A stretch of 64,000 bases of DNA from CBDCCV01 sp965215025 (GCA_965215025.1 CBDCCV010000001.1:248001-312000); one strand, 5' to 3'. Positions 26,197-35,348 are shown, counted from the stretch's first letter. The notes: generated by a model from the sequence alone, not told the origin. A program made the numbers and translations.

Positions 26197-27273
26197 ATGC
26201 GCCTATCACTTCTTGAAGTCTTGCCCATTGGAGCGCTCCTGCTACTTGCCGCCACGCTACCGGGGTGCGACCTCTTCGGCTCGGATGGAGGGGGCAGCAT
26301 TTTAGACGACGTGCCGCCAGAGCGCCTCGTGGCGATGGTCGCCGTTTACAACGACACCCATGAGAACGGCGCGCCAGTTCAGCGCCTCGTCTTGGCTGAC
26401 TTCGAGAATCCTTCTGCCTACAAGGTACTCTCGGAGGCGGGCACCTTTGCCACTGAGCCGCGCTTCGCGCCGGGTAAGCGTCGGCTTCTCTTCGTAGACC
26501 AGACCGGAGCACGCACCGCCTCGGACGGGCAGGTCACGTTGCTCGACCTCGAAAGCGGCTCAGTACGTCCTCTCCTCTATGTGAGGGAGGACGGAAGGCA
26601 GTTCCCGCTCCGCGGCTCGCTCGAAGGCTTGGCTTGGGAGCCGGACGGCTCAGGGTTCTACTCGGCGCTCGCCGGGCCAGCGGGGCTGACGGTGGCCTAC
26701 CACTACGATCTTGCGACGCGGCGCTTGCGTCCGTTCGCGCAGACGCAGGGCGGGGCCACAGTCATTCCGTACGGGCGCAAGGGGCAGGACTCGATCTTCG
26801 TGATCTCCAACGAGAGGCTCCGAGAGGGGGGGGACCGCATTCCGGGGTTCTACTTCGTAGACGCCGAGACGGGCGCGTACCTCGAACGCATCGAGAACGA
26901 GCACCTGCGGTTCGTCCGCTGGGAAGACCCCAGCCGTGGCGGATGGAGATATTCTGTGTACACGCCCGCCCTCGACGGGAAGGAAGAGTTGGTCGCCTTT
27001 CGGATCAATAACCCAGAAAACAGAGGCAACCTTGCTGTCGCGAGTCTCAGCGGAAGCTCATTCGAGGTCTACGGAGCTTCTGAAGAATACATTGACACTC
27101 TACCACGATGGGGGCCGAGCAGCGTGGTACTCTTCAACCGAAGCAGAGGCGCATCGTCTCCATTCCAAGCGCATCGCGTGATGGTCGTCGATACCGAAAC
27201 AGGCGAGGTGCGAGCGTTTATCCGGCCAGAAGTCATTGACGGCGCAGCGGGTTTGCGCACGCCTGACTACTAA
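26197..27273 (+). CDS. Lipoprotein with beta-propeller-like repeats (copy 1)
   Basis: The 358-residue protein starts MRLSLLEVLPIGALLLLAA and has the lipobox LPGC, then DLFGSDGG. The mature part opens VPPERLVAMVAVYND. Strand-rich repeats such as PRFAPGKRRLLFVDQTG, GLAWEPDGSGFYSAL and LRFVRWEDPSRGGWRYSV follow, typical of TolB/WD40 blades. It ends in RAFIRPEVIDGA-LRTPDY. A paralogue with the same ends lies at 28699. It is predicted to sit on the outer or inner membrane facing the periplasm or surface. It is followed by a secreted-protease gene, and the same gene order occurs three times in this window. The role is unknown; binding the exported protease partner would be a reasonable guess. Confidence 0.75.
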   Translation: MRLSLLEVLPIGALLLLAATLPGCDLFGSDGGGSILDDVPPERLVAMVAVYNDTHENGAPVQRLVLADFENPSAYKVLSEAGTFATEPRFAPGKRRLLFVDQTGARTASDGQVTLLDLESGSVRPLLYVREDGRQFPLRGSLEGLAWEPDGSGFYSALAGPAGLTVAYHYDLATRRLRPFAQTQGGATVIPYGRKGQDSIFVISNERLREGGDRIPGFYFVDAETGAYLERIENEHLRFVRWEDPSRGGWRYSVYTPALDGKEELVAFRINNPENRGNLAVASLSGSSFEVYGASEEYIDTLPRWGPSSVVLFNRSRGASSPFQAHRVMVVDTETGEVRAFIRPEVIDGAAGLRTPDY

Positions 27274-27343
27274 GCGTACCCAGAGCACCTGCACCAGAAC
27301 CCCCTATGGAGGTGATACCACCAGCGACTGACGAAAGAAAAAA

Positions 27344-27414
27344 CCCTCGGAAGCAGCACCGACGAGGCCGCACTCCGGCAAGAGATACCGGCCTCAGCAG
27401 ACTGCCCACGAGGG
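27344..27414 (+). promoter_or_regulatory. Leader hairpin between lipoprotein 1 and the truncated protease gene
   Basis: An A-run followed by ccctcg (27344-27349) pairs with cgaggg (27409-27414) across about 60 bases of internally structured sequence. The protease-like gene starts 46 bases downstream at 27461. The equivalent spot in the second module (29858-29934) has the same A-run/ccct...aggg design with a different loop sequence. It may be an intercistronic terminator or attenuator; a processed RNA is also possible. Confidence 0.4.
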
Positions 27415-27460
27415 CTTCTCACAGCAACCCTTCCAGCCATTCAGACACAAGAGACTCGCC

Positions 27461-28606
27461 ATGAGACATCTCGCTATAGTCCTTATTCTTCTTCTTGTTT
27501 CCACCACTCTGGCTTCTGCGCAGGAGCGTCCAGGTCAGGGACCACCTGACTCGGCACGCGCAGCCACCGTTGCGCAGTTCCGTTCACAGCACGGCCCCGA
27601 ATGGCAGATCGCCTGGCATGAGAAAGCAGCGGCCCCTGCCACGCTCATGGGCGGCACAGCGCGTGGCTACAGCGGGCCGCCGGAGCAGGTCGGCCGCGCC
27701 TTCCTGCACGACCACCGCGCCCTCTTCGGCATCGAGAACGCACAGCAGAATCTCGAAGTCGCTCGGTCGAACGCCTCGCGCGGCAACAGCCGAGTGCTCT
27801 ATCGGCAGGTTTACCAGGGCCTCCCTGTCTTATACAGCGGCTACCTCGTGGCCGTCAACGAAGCCGGTGCCGTTTACTACGTCAGCGGCGATTACTACCC
27901 GGATTTAGAGGTACTCGACGTCTCGCCTTCAGTCTCGCCCGCGAGCGCTGTCAGTCAGATACGCTCTGATCTCGGCGGCGCAGCCAGCTTCAAGGTGCTC
28001 CAAGAGCCGGTGCTCTCCATCTACGTGGACGACGAAGGGGAGGATCTGTCTTACCACCTCGCCTACGAGGCGCGGGCCGAGCGCCGTGACCCTCTCGAAG
28101 CCTACAAATATGTGATCGATGCCCAAAGCGGCGAGATCTTGCAGAAGATCAGCTTGGTCACAGATGTCGTCCATGGGGGCATACGCGCAGGGGATGGGGA
28201 CGACGCTGCAACTGCTAACGGCCCTACTGCCAGTACAGCGAGCGCTGTTAACGGCAGCGGAGAGGTCTACCTAACCAACCCACTTCATGGTTCGCCCACC
28301 AGCGTGACCCTCAACCGTCTGACCGCCAACTGGTGGGATAACTTCGACGAAGGTGAACGGCTCCACGGTGAGAACATAGTCGTGACTAACGCTGAGGCGC
28401 CGGAGGCATTTTCCTCGAACCATGAGTTCGACTACAGCCCCTCGAACACGCACTTCGATGAGGTCATGGCGTATTACCACAGCGATGCCTTCGAAGGGTG
28501 GCTCATCGGCAGCCTCGGCATGGCTTCGAATCAACTGGCCTGCCAGTCCGCACGGCGCTGCCGTTTTGAGTGTTACCGCAGGAATAAGACCGGACACGAA
28601 GTGTAA
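27461..28606 (+). pseudogene. Truncated FTP-domain protease (copy 1), lacks the catalytic domain
   Basis: The protein has a signal peptide (LILLLVSTTLASAQ) and a fungalysin/thermolysin propeptide-like region (SQHGPEWQIAWHEK, RVLYRQVYQGLPVLYSGYL, YYVSGDYYPDLEVLDV, EAYKYVIDAQSGEIL). It is clearly paralogous to the full-length protease at 29976. Similarity stops at SLGMASN (~28545), just before the part that would hold the zinc site. The remaining codons to 28606 are out-of-frame sequence belonging to the next duplication unit. It is therefore a propeptide-only remnant, cut by the tandem-duplication junction. It might still be exported as a chaperone or inhibitor-like propeptide. Confidence 0.8.
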
Positions 28607-28702
28607 CGATTGCCCCCCCCCGCCTTTACTTCACGGATGCAAACGGATATCTTGTTAGTGGAAAAATCACAATGAATGTACTTTTGGAGCACACGGTCAT
28701 GC
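28547..28702 (+). repeat. Tandem-duplication junction: repeat of 26045-26200
   Basis: Starting at tccgcacggcgctgcc (28547) the DNA realigns with 26045. It first covers the last codons and stop of the 994-residue gene (RTALPF then TGA), then ttaccgca-n-ataaga, the poly-C tract, the promoter boxes and the start of the lipoprotein gene. Similarity to 26045 begins abruptly here, so this marks the boundary of a tandemly duplicated segment running from the gluzincin gene's 3' end into the middle of the protease gene. The copies have since diverged considerably. Confidence 0.8.
28613..28653 (+). promoter_or_regulatory. Poly-C tract and candidate promoter of lipoprotein gene 2
   Basis: Nine C residues (28613-28621) precede tttact (28625-28630) and tatctt (28648-28653) with a 17-base spacer, matching the promoter of copy 1. 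The start codon lies about 45 bases downstream of the -10 box. Confidence 0.55.
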
Positions 28703-29781
28703 GCTGTTCTCTACCCCGCTGCATCTTATTTGCCTGGAGCGCCGCACTACTCGTCGTGCTGCCGGGGTGCGACCTCTTCGGCTCGGGCAAGGACGACGAT
28801 CCCGGCGTGGAGGGCGTGCCGCCGGAGCGCCTCGTGGCAATGGTCGCTGTCTGGGACGATGGGAAGGGCGGCGACAAACCAGTGCATCGCCTCGTCGTGG
28901 CCGACTTCGACGACCCCGCCGCGCGCTACGACGTGCTCAGGAAGGCCGGCGAGGAGGTACAAACCACCTGCTTCTCGCCTGACAAACGCCGCATTCTCTT
29001 CGCTGACAACAGCGGGAGCATCACCGGCGGACGCTCAGCGATGAAGCTCTACAACCTCGACAGTGGCGAAGTGCGCGCGCTCGACGGGGCGCCTACCGCT
29101 GCCACGTACGGCGGCACCAGCATGAGGTGTGTCTGGAGCGCGGATGGCTCAGGCTTTTACTACATGGCAGCTGGAGCCGCTGGAGCAGCTTTCTCCATGT
29201 ACTACGACGTAGAAACCAAGCAGGCGCGACCATTCGGCATAAGAGAAACGGCGGGCGGTGATCCGGTCAGCGGTGTTTTCTTTTTTGGCCTCAAGGGCCA
29301 AGACACGTTGATCGTGCGCTCTCAAATGTCGGAAAAGGCGCCGGACAGTCTTCATTACCTTATTGACGGCTACCACTATGTTGACGCCCAGACGGAGAAG
29401 TATCTCGGACGTATTAAGAACGAACACTTAAAATTCATTCCGTGGGAAGACAAAAGTCGCGGAGGCTTCAAACGAGCCGCCTACAGCGTGACCTACGACG
29501 GTGCGCCCGGCTTGATCGCCTTCATGCGCAAGACCGAAGAAGAGCGCAGCCTCGCCGTCACCGATCTCGAAGGCTCGTTCGTGAAAGACCTCACGACGGG
29601 CGGGCCGCTCTACATGGACCTGGCGTGGAAGGGGCGTAGTACCCTGCTATTTTCTCAAGGGGGCGCGCAGAACCGTCCGCGCCGCATTTACGTCGCCAAC
29701 GTCGAAACCGGCGAAGTGCGCTCCCTCGTCGAGCCGAACGCTATCGACGGAGCCATCCGACTTACCGAACCCGACTACTGA
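28699..29781 (+). CDS. Lipoprotein with beta-propeller-like repeats (copy 2)
   Basis: The 360-residue protein is a diverged paralogue of the product of 26197. The lipobox is LPGC followed by DLFGSGKDDD, then VPPERLVAMVAVWDD. The blades CFSPDKRRILFADNSG, CVWSADGSGFYYMAAG and LKFIPWEDKSRGGFKRAAY correspond one to one to copy 1. It ends VRSLVEPNAIDGAIRLTEPDY, compared with VRAFIRPEVIDGAAGLRTPDY in copy 1. An alternative start at 28672 would add nine residues, but MRCSLPRC fits the signal peptide better. The full-length protease gene follows after a hairpin. Confidence 0.75.
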   Translation: MRCSLPRCILFAWSAALLVVLPGCDLFGSGKDDDPGVEGVPPERLVAMVAVWDDGKGGDKPVHRLVVADFDDPAARYDVLRKAGEEVQTTCFSPDKRRILFADNSGSITGGRSAMKLYNLDSGEVRALDGAPTAATYGGTSMRCVWSADGSGFYYMAAGAAGAAFSMYYDVETKQARPFGIRETAGGDPVSGVFFFGLKGQDTLIVRSQMSEKAPDSLHYLIDGYHYVDAQTEKYLGRIKNEHLKFIPWEDKSRGGFKRAAYSVTYDGAPGLIAFMRKTEEERSLAVTDLEGSFVKDLTTGGPLYMDLAWKGRSTLLFSQGGAQNRPRRIYVANVETGEVRSLVEPNAIDGAIRLTEPDY

Positions 29782-29857
29782 TTCTCGCTTCGCTCTCCCT
29801 CACAAATGCTTCCAGAGGTGATGCCTGTCAACCGATTCTGACCGCAAACACGAAAAA

Positions 29858-29934
29858 AAGCCCTCGAAGGCTGCGCCGGCCGGACTGTGTCCGCCAAGAC
29901 AAACAGGTCCGCGCGCGTGGCCTCGCAAGGGCTT
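29858..29934 (+). promoter_or_regulatory. Leader hairpin between lipoprotein 2 and the secreted metalloprotease
   Basis: After a seven-A run, aagccct (29858-29864) pairs with agggctt (29928-29934), enclosing a GC-rich inner structure. The protease ATG is 42 bases further on. Position and design match the element at 27344-27414. Possible roles are a partial terminator that lowers protease expression relative to the lipoprotein, or a structured leader. Confidence 0.4.
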
Positions 29935-29975
29935 CTTCACGACCGTCCTCCCGTCATCCAAACCGGAAAACAGCC

Positions 29976-32324
29976 ATGAAGCGTTCGACCATAGCCCTCA
30001 TCCTCGCTTTTGTTTCTACCGCCCTGTTCGCCGCGCCCGGTCTCGCGCAGACGCAGCAAGGGCCGCCCGATGCGGCGCCCGATTCGGTGCGCCGCGCCGC
30101 CGCCGCACAGTTTCAACAAGACCACGGCGCGGCGTGGCAGATCCAGTGGAGCGCCGAAACCGGCACGCCCGCCACACTCATGAGCGGCACCGCCGCCGGT
30201 TATAGCGGCCCACCGGAGCAGGCCGGTCGCGCCTTCCTCGAAGACCACGCGCAGCTCTTCGGCATCGAGAACGCGCAGACGAACCTGCGCGTCGCCCGGC
30301 AAAACGCCTCGCAGAGCGGTAGCGCGCAGGTGCTCTACCAGCAGGTCTACCGGGGCGTGCCCGTCCTCGCCAGCGGCTACCTCGTGGCCGTCAATGAGGC
30401 CGGTGAGGTTTATTACGTCAGCGGCGACTACTATCCGGACGTGAAACTGCCAAGCGTCGCGCCGCAGGTCAGCGCGCAGGCGGTGGTGCGCCACATGCGC
30501 GACGATCTCGACGCTGCCGGCCCGTCCAGCGAGTTCGAGGTGCTGGAGCAGCCGGAGCTGGTCGTCTACGTCGATAAGGGCAACGCAGGAACCGGCCCCG
30601 ATGCGGGAAGCGCGGGCGAAAGCCTTTCGTACCACCTCGCCTACGTGGCGGAGGCCGAGCGGCGCAGTCCCCTCGAAGCCTACAAATACGTCATCGACGC
30701 GCAGAGCGGCACGGTGCTCTACAAAACCAGCCTCGTCGAAGACGCCGGCCACGCGCACGGCTTCGGCGGCGAGACACCGGCGACCGACGCCGGCGACGCG
30801 CGGCCCCGGCGCAACGCGGCAGGCAACGCCGCCCTCGTCAACGCGAGCGGGGAAGTGTACCGCACCAATCCGCTGCACGGAAGCCCGGTCACGGTGACGC
30901 TGACGCGCCTGCGCGACCTTTCCCCGCGCGACCTGTACGGCTACGAGGTAGACGTCAACGACCGCTTCGGCAACGCCGCCCTCTCCCCCTCGGGCGAGTT
31001 CGACTACAGCCCGTCAGACTTTCGCTTCGACCAGGTCATGGTGTACCACCACAGCAACGACTTCGAGGCGTGGCTCGTCGGCGACCTCGGCTGGAGCGAC
31101 GACACCGGCGAGGTGAACGCCGAGACGCGCAGCGACCAGTGCTACGCCTGCACCATTCCATCTCAGGAGGACGCCTTCTACTCTGACGGCACAGGCTACC
31201 CCAATGTCATCCCTGGCTTCGAAAATCCGACGCACGAGGCGAGCATCATGGCGCACGAGCAGATGCACATCGTCAGCGAGAAGTACGATGACTTGAATCA
31301 CAACGGCGACGGTGACGCCCTCGACGAAGGCTACTCCGACTACTTCGCCGTCGCCTATCGGATCGACCGGCAGAGCGGGCAATCCACGGTTGTTGGCGAA
31401 TACGCCTTCGGCTCTACCACGGCTGATCGCAACGTAGATAACAATTACGATGACCGCAACGCCGATAACGACGGCTGGGGTGGAAATAACTTCTACGACG
31501 AGTCGCTGGTGTTCAGCGGCGCGCTGTGGGACTTCACCACCGACGTTGCAACCGACGTAGAGGAGGCGGCCACGATCACGCTCGGCTCGCTGGGCCACCT
31601 CGACGCCGACCCGTCATTTCTGGACGCGCGCAACGCGCTCATCGCCGCTGCCAGAGACGCTGACAAGAGCAACTACGAGTGCGGCATCAAGCAGGCCTTT
31701 GCTGACCACGGCATCGGCACGGCCCTGGGCGTGGAGGTTTACGGACCAACGGCGCGCATCAGTGGAGAGTCGGGCACGTGGTATGCCTCGGCCGAGTGCG
31801 CACGCAGTTCCGTTTCCTACAAGTGGTACAAGCGCCCCCAAGGGACGCCCCCAAGCCACAACTTCTACATTGGCAGCGGCTCACAGATCACCGTTGCTTT
31901 CCAAGAAAGCGTCATCCTTTCGGCTAAGGGCACAAGCGGAGGAGAGACCGCCTGGGGAGAAATAAGCGTCTACGTAGGCGGCGGTGGCGGGTGCAATGCA
32001 GCTACCGGAAACCCCCCGGAACCCTGCTTAGTCTCGTCGCCCGGGGAGGCGCTGCCCGAAGCGTTCGCCCTCGAAGAGAGCTACCCGAACCCGGTGCGCA
32101 GTGAGGCGCAGATCCGCTACGCGCTCCCCGAAGCTGCTCACGTTGAGCTATCCGTCTATGACGCGCTCGGGCGCGAGGTCGCGCGCTTGGCCGATGGCGA
32201 GAAGCCAGCCGGCTACCACACGGCGACGTTCGAGGCGGGCGGGCTGCCGAGCGGCGTCTACGTCTACCGCCTGCGCGCGGGCGACGCCTTTGCCGAGTCC
32301 GGCAAGCTCGTCGTGGTGAAGTGA
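29976..32324 (+). CDS. Secreted M4/M36-type metalloprotease with FTP propeptide and T9SS-type sorting domain
   Basis: The 782-residue protein has a signal peptide (ALFAAPGLAQ) and an FTP/PepSY-type propeptide (~30-260, with YQQVYRGVPVLASGYLVAVNE and EAYKYVIDAQSG). In the catalytic domain the zinc motif is HEQMH at 427-431 and the third ligand Glu451 lies in LDEGYSDYF, the spacing found in thermolysin. An immunoglobulin-like region follows (~590-680, YKWYKRPQGTPPSHNFY). A C-terminal domain of about 90 residues (LEESYPNPVRSEAQIRYALP, GVYVYRLRAGDAF, SGKLVVVK) is the type IX secretion signal. It is predicted to be surface-exposed or released. It forms a pair with the lipoprotein gene upstream. 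Confidence 0.9.
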   Translation: MKRSTIALILAFVSTALFAAPGLAQTQQGPPDAAPDSVRRAAAAQFQQDHGAAWQIQWSAETGTPATLMSGTAAGYSGPPEQAGRAFLEDHAQLFGIENAQTNLRVARQNASQSGSAQVLYQQVYRGVPVLASGYLVAVNEAGEVYYVSGDYYPDVKLPSVAPQVSAQAVVRHMRDDLDAAGPSSEFEVLEQPELVVYVDKGNAGTGPDAGSAGESLSYHLAYVAEAERRSPLEAYKYVIDAQSGTVLYKTSLVEDAGHAHGFGGETPATDAGDARPRRNAAGNAALVNASGEVYRTNPLHGSPVTVTLTRLRDLSPRDLYGYEVDVNDRFGNAALSPSGEFDYSPSDFRFDQVMVYHHSNDFEAWLVGDLGWSDDTGEVNAETRSDQCYACTIPSQEDAFYSDGTGYPNVIPGFENPTHEASIMAHEQMHIVSEKYDDLNHNGDGDALDEGYSDYFAVAYRIDRQSGQSTVVGEYAFGSTTADRNVDNNYDDRNADNDGWGGNNFYDESLVFSGALWDFTTDVATDVEEAATITLGSLGHLDADPSFLDARNALIAAARDADKSNYECGIKQAFADHGIGTALGVEVYGPTARISGESGTWYASAECARSSVSYKWYKRPQGTPPSHNFYIGSGSQITVAFQESVILSAKGTSGGETAWGEISVYVGGGGGCNAATGNPPEPCLVSSPGEALPEAFALEESYPNPVRSEAQIRYALPEAAHVELSVYDALGREVARLADGEKPAGYHTATFEAGGLPSGVYVYRLRAGDAFAESGKLVVVK

Positions 32325-32360
32325 GTAAGAGGAAAGCAGCCAGCCGGTTGCTCTGTAGAA

Positions 32361-32403
32361 GAAAAAGCGCCCCGCGCCCTTTCCGGAGCCGGGGCGCTTT
32401 TTC
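32361..32403. terminator. Perfect 13-bp hairpin terminator after the metalloprotease
   Basis: The arm gaaaaagcgcccc (32361-32373) is perfectly complementary to ggggcgctttttc (32391-32403) with a 17-base loop. It provides a U tract on either strand. Confidence 0.82.
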
Positions 32404-32595
32404 TGTTACCTCAGCGCATTCCGCCAGCAGACTTCCAAAGCGGAGCCTTCGACGAGAACCACGAAGTGCGGCTCAGCGTCCTGGAGAAAGCCCCACGCCA
32501 TAGATGTGCACGAGGTCGTTAGCAAAGGACGGTATGGGTAGGCGCGAAGTGGCAGGCTGAAACGGCGATGCGCGCGGCGATAGATATAAGCGTTG

Positions 32596-32696
32596 CGAAA
32601 CGGGGAAACGATGAGTGGAGGAGACGACGAGGACGAAGGAGCGAGCGCCCCGCCTTATCGTCGTTTCTTCCTCTCTTCCATTCGTCGTTTCTGCAA
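32596..32696. repeat. Imperfect palindrome in the metalloprotease-rpoD intergenic region
   Basis: The stretch gaaacgatgagtggaggag (near 32607) is mirrored by the complement of cttcctctcttccattcgtc and gtttc (32668-32692), forming a long quasi-palindrome with purine-rich and pyrimidine-rich arms. Similar purine-rich word repeats appear near 17832 and 58082. The 435-base interval 32325-32759 contains only this palindrome and two terminators. Confidence 0.5.
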
Positions 32697-32698
32697 AA

Positions 32699-32731
32699 GA
32701 AAAGGCCCACCCAAAGCGGACAGGCCTTTTC
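32699..32731 (-). terminator. Terminator after rpoD
   Basis: The arms gaaaaggcc (32699-32707) and ggccttttc (32723-32731) are perfectly complementary around a 15-base loop. They lie 30 bases beyond the stop codon of the minus-strand sigma factor gene. Confidence 0.7.
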
Positions 32732-32759
32732 CCAGCGGAAGCCGTAAAACGAAGCACCC

Positions 32760-33599
32760 TCAGCCGATGTGCGTCTGCAGCTCTTCGCGGCGGTGCTTCT
32801 GGCGGAGCTTGCGCAGCGCCTTCTCCTTGATCTGGCGCACGCGCTCTCTGGTCAGGCCGAAGCGCTGACCGATCTCTTCGAGCGTCAGCGGGTGCTCGCG
32901 CCCGATGCCGAAGTAGAGCCTGGTGATCTCCGCCTCGCGCGGATGGAGCATCGAAAGGGCGCGCTCGATGTCGATCTTGACCGATTCGCCGAGCATCCCC
33001 TCGTCCGGGTCGGCGCCGTTCTCGTTGGGGAGGACGTCGAGGAGCGAGTTGTCGTCCTCCTCGTTGAAGGGGGCGTCCATGGAGAGGTGGCGCGAGGTGT
33101 GCTGCATGGCCTCGCGCACCTTCTGCACGTCGATCTCCAGCTCCTCGGCCAGCTCCTCGATGTTGGGCTGGCGCTCGTGCTTCTGCTGGAGCTTCGCACT
33201 CGTCTTGCGGATCTTCGAGATGGTGCCGATCCGGTTAAGCGGGAGGCGCACCACGCGGCTCTGCTCGGCCAGGGCCTGGAGGATGGCCTGGCGGATCCAC
33301 CACACGGCGTAGGAGATGAACTTGAACCCGCGCGTCTCGTCGAAGCGCTGGGCGGCTTTGATGAGGCCGTAGTTCCCCTCGTTAATAAGGTCGGCCAAGG
33401 AGAGGCCCTGCCCCTGGTACTTCTTAGCAACGGAGACGACGAAGCGCAGGTTGGCGCGTGTGAGCTTGTGCAGCGCCTCTTGGTCGCCCTGCTTGATGCG
33501 GCGCGCCAGGTCTACTTCTTCCTCGGGTTCGAGCAGGTCGATCTGGCCGATCTCCTGCAGGTATTGATCCAGCATCCGTTGCTGGCGGGGGACGTACAT
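32760..33599 (-). CDS. rpoD: RNA polymerase primary sigma factor (short RpoD/SigA type)
   Basis: The 279-residue protein carries sigma region 1.2 (MLDQYLQEIGQIDLLEPEEEV), region 2 (NLRFVVSVAKKYQGQGLSLADLINEGNYGLIKAAQRFD and FISYAVWWIRQAILQAL), region 3 and region 4 (EPLTLEEIG-like HPLTLEEIGQRFGLTRERVRQIKEKALRKLR). It lacks the long N-terminal region of proteobacterial sigma-70. This is the normal form of the housekeeping sigma factor in Bacteroidota and Rhodothermota. I chose the ATG at 33599 (MYVPRQQRML); the open frame upstream looks non-coding. A terminator follows at 32699. Confidence 0.93.
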   Translation of the reverse strand: MYVPRQQRMLDQYLQEIGQIDLLEPEEEVDLARRIKQGDQEALHKLTRANLRFVVSVAKKYQGQGLSLADLINEGNYGLIKAAQRFDETRGFKFISYAVWWIRQAILQALAEQSRVVRLPLNRIGTISKIRKTSAKLQQKHERQPNIEELAEELEIDVQKVREAMQHTSRHLSMDAPFNEEDDNSLLDVLPNENGADPDEGMLGESVKIDIERALSMLHPREAEITRLYFGIGREHPLTLEEIGQRFGLTRERVRQIKEKALRKLRQKHRREELQTHIG

Positions 33600-33788
33600 A
33601 GGTCGCTTAGCAGTTTGTGATGAGGGGCTAAGGCTTACGCGAGAGGGGCGCGCGCATGGGGGCGCGGCAGGAGAGAGGGGCGAGGTGCGCCGCGGAAGGA
33701 TGCCCGTCCGGCGGCGGCTCTTCTCCACGCAGGCGGCCGGTGCGGGTTCCAGCTAATCAGTTGTTTCACTGCACGTTATAACAAAGCT

Positions 33789-35348
33789 TCAGCGTTTGTT
33801 TCCCGCGATAGCCAAAACGTCATCGGCCACGCGGCGTTCCTCGCTCATACGCGGCACCTTCGTCTGCCCGCTGATGTGCTCCTTTTCTCCCTGGAGCCAG
33901 GCGTAGAAGGTGCCGGGCGCTACGGGCACCACCTCCGGGCCGCTGAACGCGCGCGCCTCGCGGCGGATCTGGTAGTGGCGGTTCACCGCCTGCAGGTGCT
34001 CGTCGATGACCTCGGCAAACCTCTCGGCGTCGGGCGGCGCGCCCTCGAACTCGACGAGCCACTGGTGGCCGGGCAGCGCGCCCTCGCTTTCCGGGCGCGG
34101 GGCGATGTGGAAATCGGTCATGCTGGTAGAGGTGGCCTCGCACGCCTTCTGCAGGGCCGCGCGCGCCTCTTCGCCAAAGACGGCCTCGCCGTACTTGTCC
34201 ATCATCTCCGACGTCCGCCCGGCCACGACGATCTTGTGCGGAAAGACCTCGGTAAAGCGCACGACGTCGCCCAGGGCGTAGCTCCACAGGCCGCTGCACG
34301 TGGTCACGTAGACGGCGTAGCGCACGCCGGGGCGCACCTCGTCAATGGCGAGGCGGCGCGGGTTCTCTTCGGAAGCGAGCGCGTCCATCGGCACGAACTC
34401 GTAGAAGACGCCGCTGTCGAGGTGCAAGAGCATGGCCGGGTCCTCGACGTCGTTCTGAAACGCGATGAAGCCCTCCGAGGCGCCGTACGTCTCGATAAAG
34501 TCGATCTCGTGGCCGATGCGCGCGGCGATGAGCGCGCGGTACGACTTCAAGGCCACGCCGCCGGAGATGAGCACTTGCAGGTTCGGCCACACGTCGCCCA
34601 CCGTTTTCGCGGGCGGCGCGCCCGGTTTCCGCTGCGCGTTGTGGGCTTCGATAAGGCGGTCGAAGAGGACGAGCGCCCACGTCGGCGCCATGACCAAGAG
34701 GCGGATGTCCTGCGTGGCCGTCTTTTCGGCGATGGCCTGGAGCTTCTTTTCCCAGTTCGGGCGGAAGGCCACCTCGTTGGATACGGCCTGGTAGAAGCGG
34801 CGGAAGTACGTGGGCGCCGCCTCGGCCACGAGGCCGCTCACCTCGCCCACCTGCGTGTCGGGGAACTGCGCGTCCGGCTCGATGCGGCCCGGCAGCGTGA
34901 GGTGCTTGCCCAGGAGGAAGCCCGCCTTGCCCGTGGTGGCGAGGTAGTTCACCGCCGCGCCCACGCCGAAGTCGCGCGTTTTGGCGAGCATCTCCTCGGA
35001 GACGGGGATGATCTTGCCGGCGGAGGCCGTACCGCTGGAGACGGCGAACTTTTTGAAGCGCCCCGGCCACATCACATCCGAGGCGCCGGCGCGCATCCGC
35101 CGCACGTCCTCGCGGATGCGCTCGTAATCGGCCAGGGGGACGCGGCGCTGGTAGGCGGCCACGACGTCCGGCGCCTGGGCGATCTCGGCGAAGCCGTAGC
35201 GGCGGCCCCACTCCGTCTCGGCAGCTTCTTGCAGAAGCCGCCGCAGGAGCCGGCGCTGCGTCCGGGTGGGCGCCTCGGTAAACTGCCGGATGGTGCTGAG
35301 CGGCCCGAGCGGCAGGCGACCGAGGAGCGCCTTGAGTGCGGTGCTCAT
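33789..35348 (-). CDS. GH3 auxin-responsive promoter family (acyl-acid amido synthetase-like)
   Basis: The 519-residue protein has the adenylate-forming GH3 motifs: the P-loop-like VSSGTASAGKIIPVSEE (residues ~97-113), FIETYGASEGFIAFQ in the middle, and YALGDVVRFTEVFPHKIVVAGR before the C-terminal domain. Bacterial GH3 proteins are common in Bacteroidota and are presumed to activate a carboxylic acid and join it to an amine, but substrates are generally unknown. There is no signal peptide. The start at 35348 (MSTALKALLGRLPLG) is conserved in style; the upstream GTG/ATG adds only weak residues. It is divergent from folP across 242 bases. Confidence 0.9.
   Translation of the reverse strand: MSTALKALLGRLPLGPLSTIRQFTEAPTRTQRRLLRRLLQEAAETEWGRRYGFAEIAQAPDVVAAYQRRVPLADYERIREDVRRMRAGASDVMWPGRFKKFAVSSGTASAGKIIPVSEEMLAKTRDFGVGAAVNYLATTGKAGFLLGKHLTLPGRIEPDAQFPDTQVGEVSGLVAEAAPTYFRRFYQAVSNEVAFRPNWEKKLQAIAEKTATQDIRLLVMAPTWALVLFDRLIEAHNAQRKPGAPPAKTVGDVWPNLQVLISGGVALKSYRALIAARIGHEIDFIETYGASEGFIAFQNDVEDPAMLLHLDSGVFYEFVPMDALASEENPRRLAIDEVRPGVRYAVYVTTCSGLWSYALGDVVRFTEVFPHKIVVAGRTSEMMDKYGEAVFGEEARAALQKACEATSTSMTDFHIAPRPESEGALPGHQWLVEFEGAPPDAERFAEVIDEHLQAVNRHYQIRREARAFSGPEVVPVAPGTFYAWLQGEKEHISGQTKVPRMSEERRVADDVLAIAGNKR

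Noticed and set aside
29976..32324. Possible frameshift in the metalloprotease similar to its truncated paralogue
   Set aside because: The frame is continuous with correct zinc-ligand spacing (H427, H431, E451) and an intact sorting domain.
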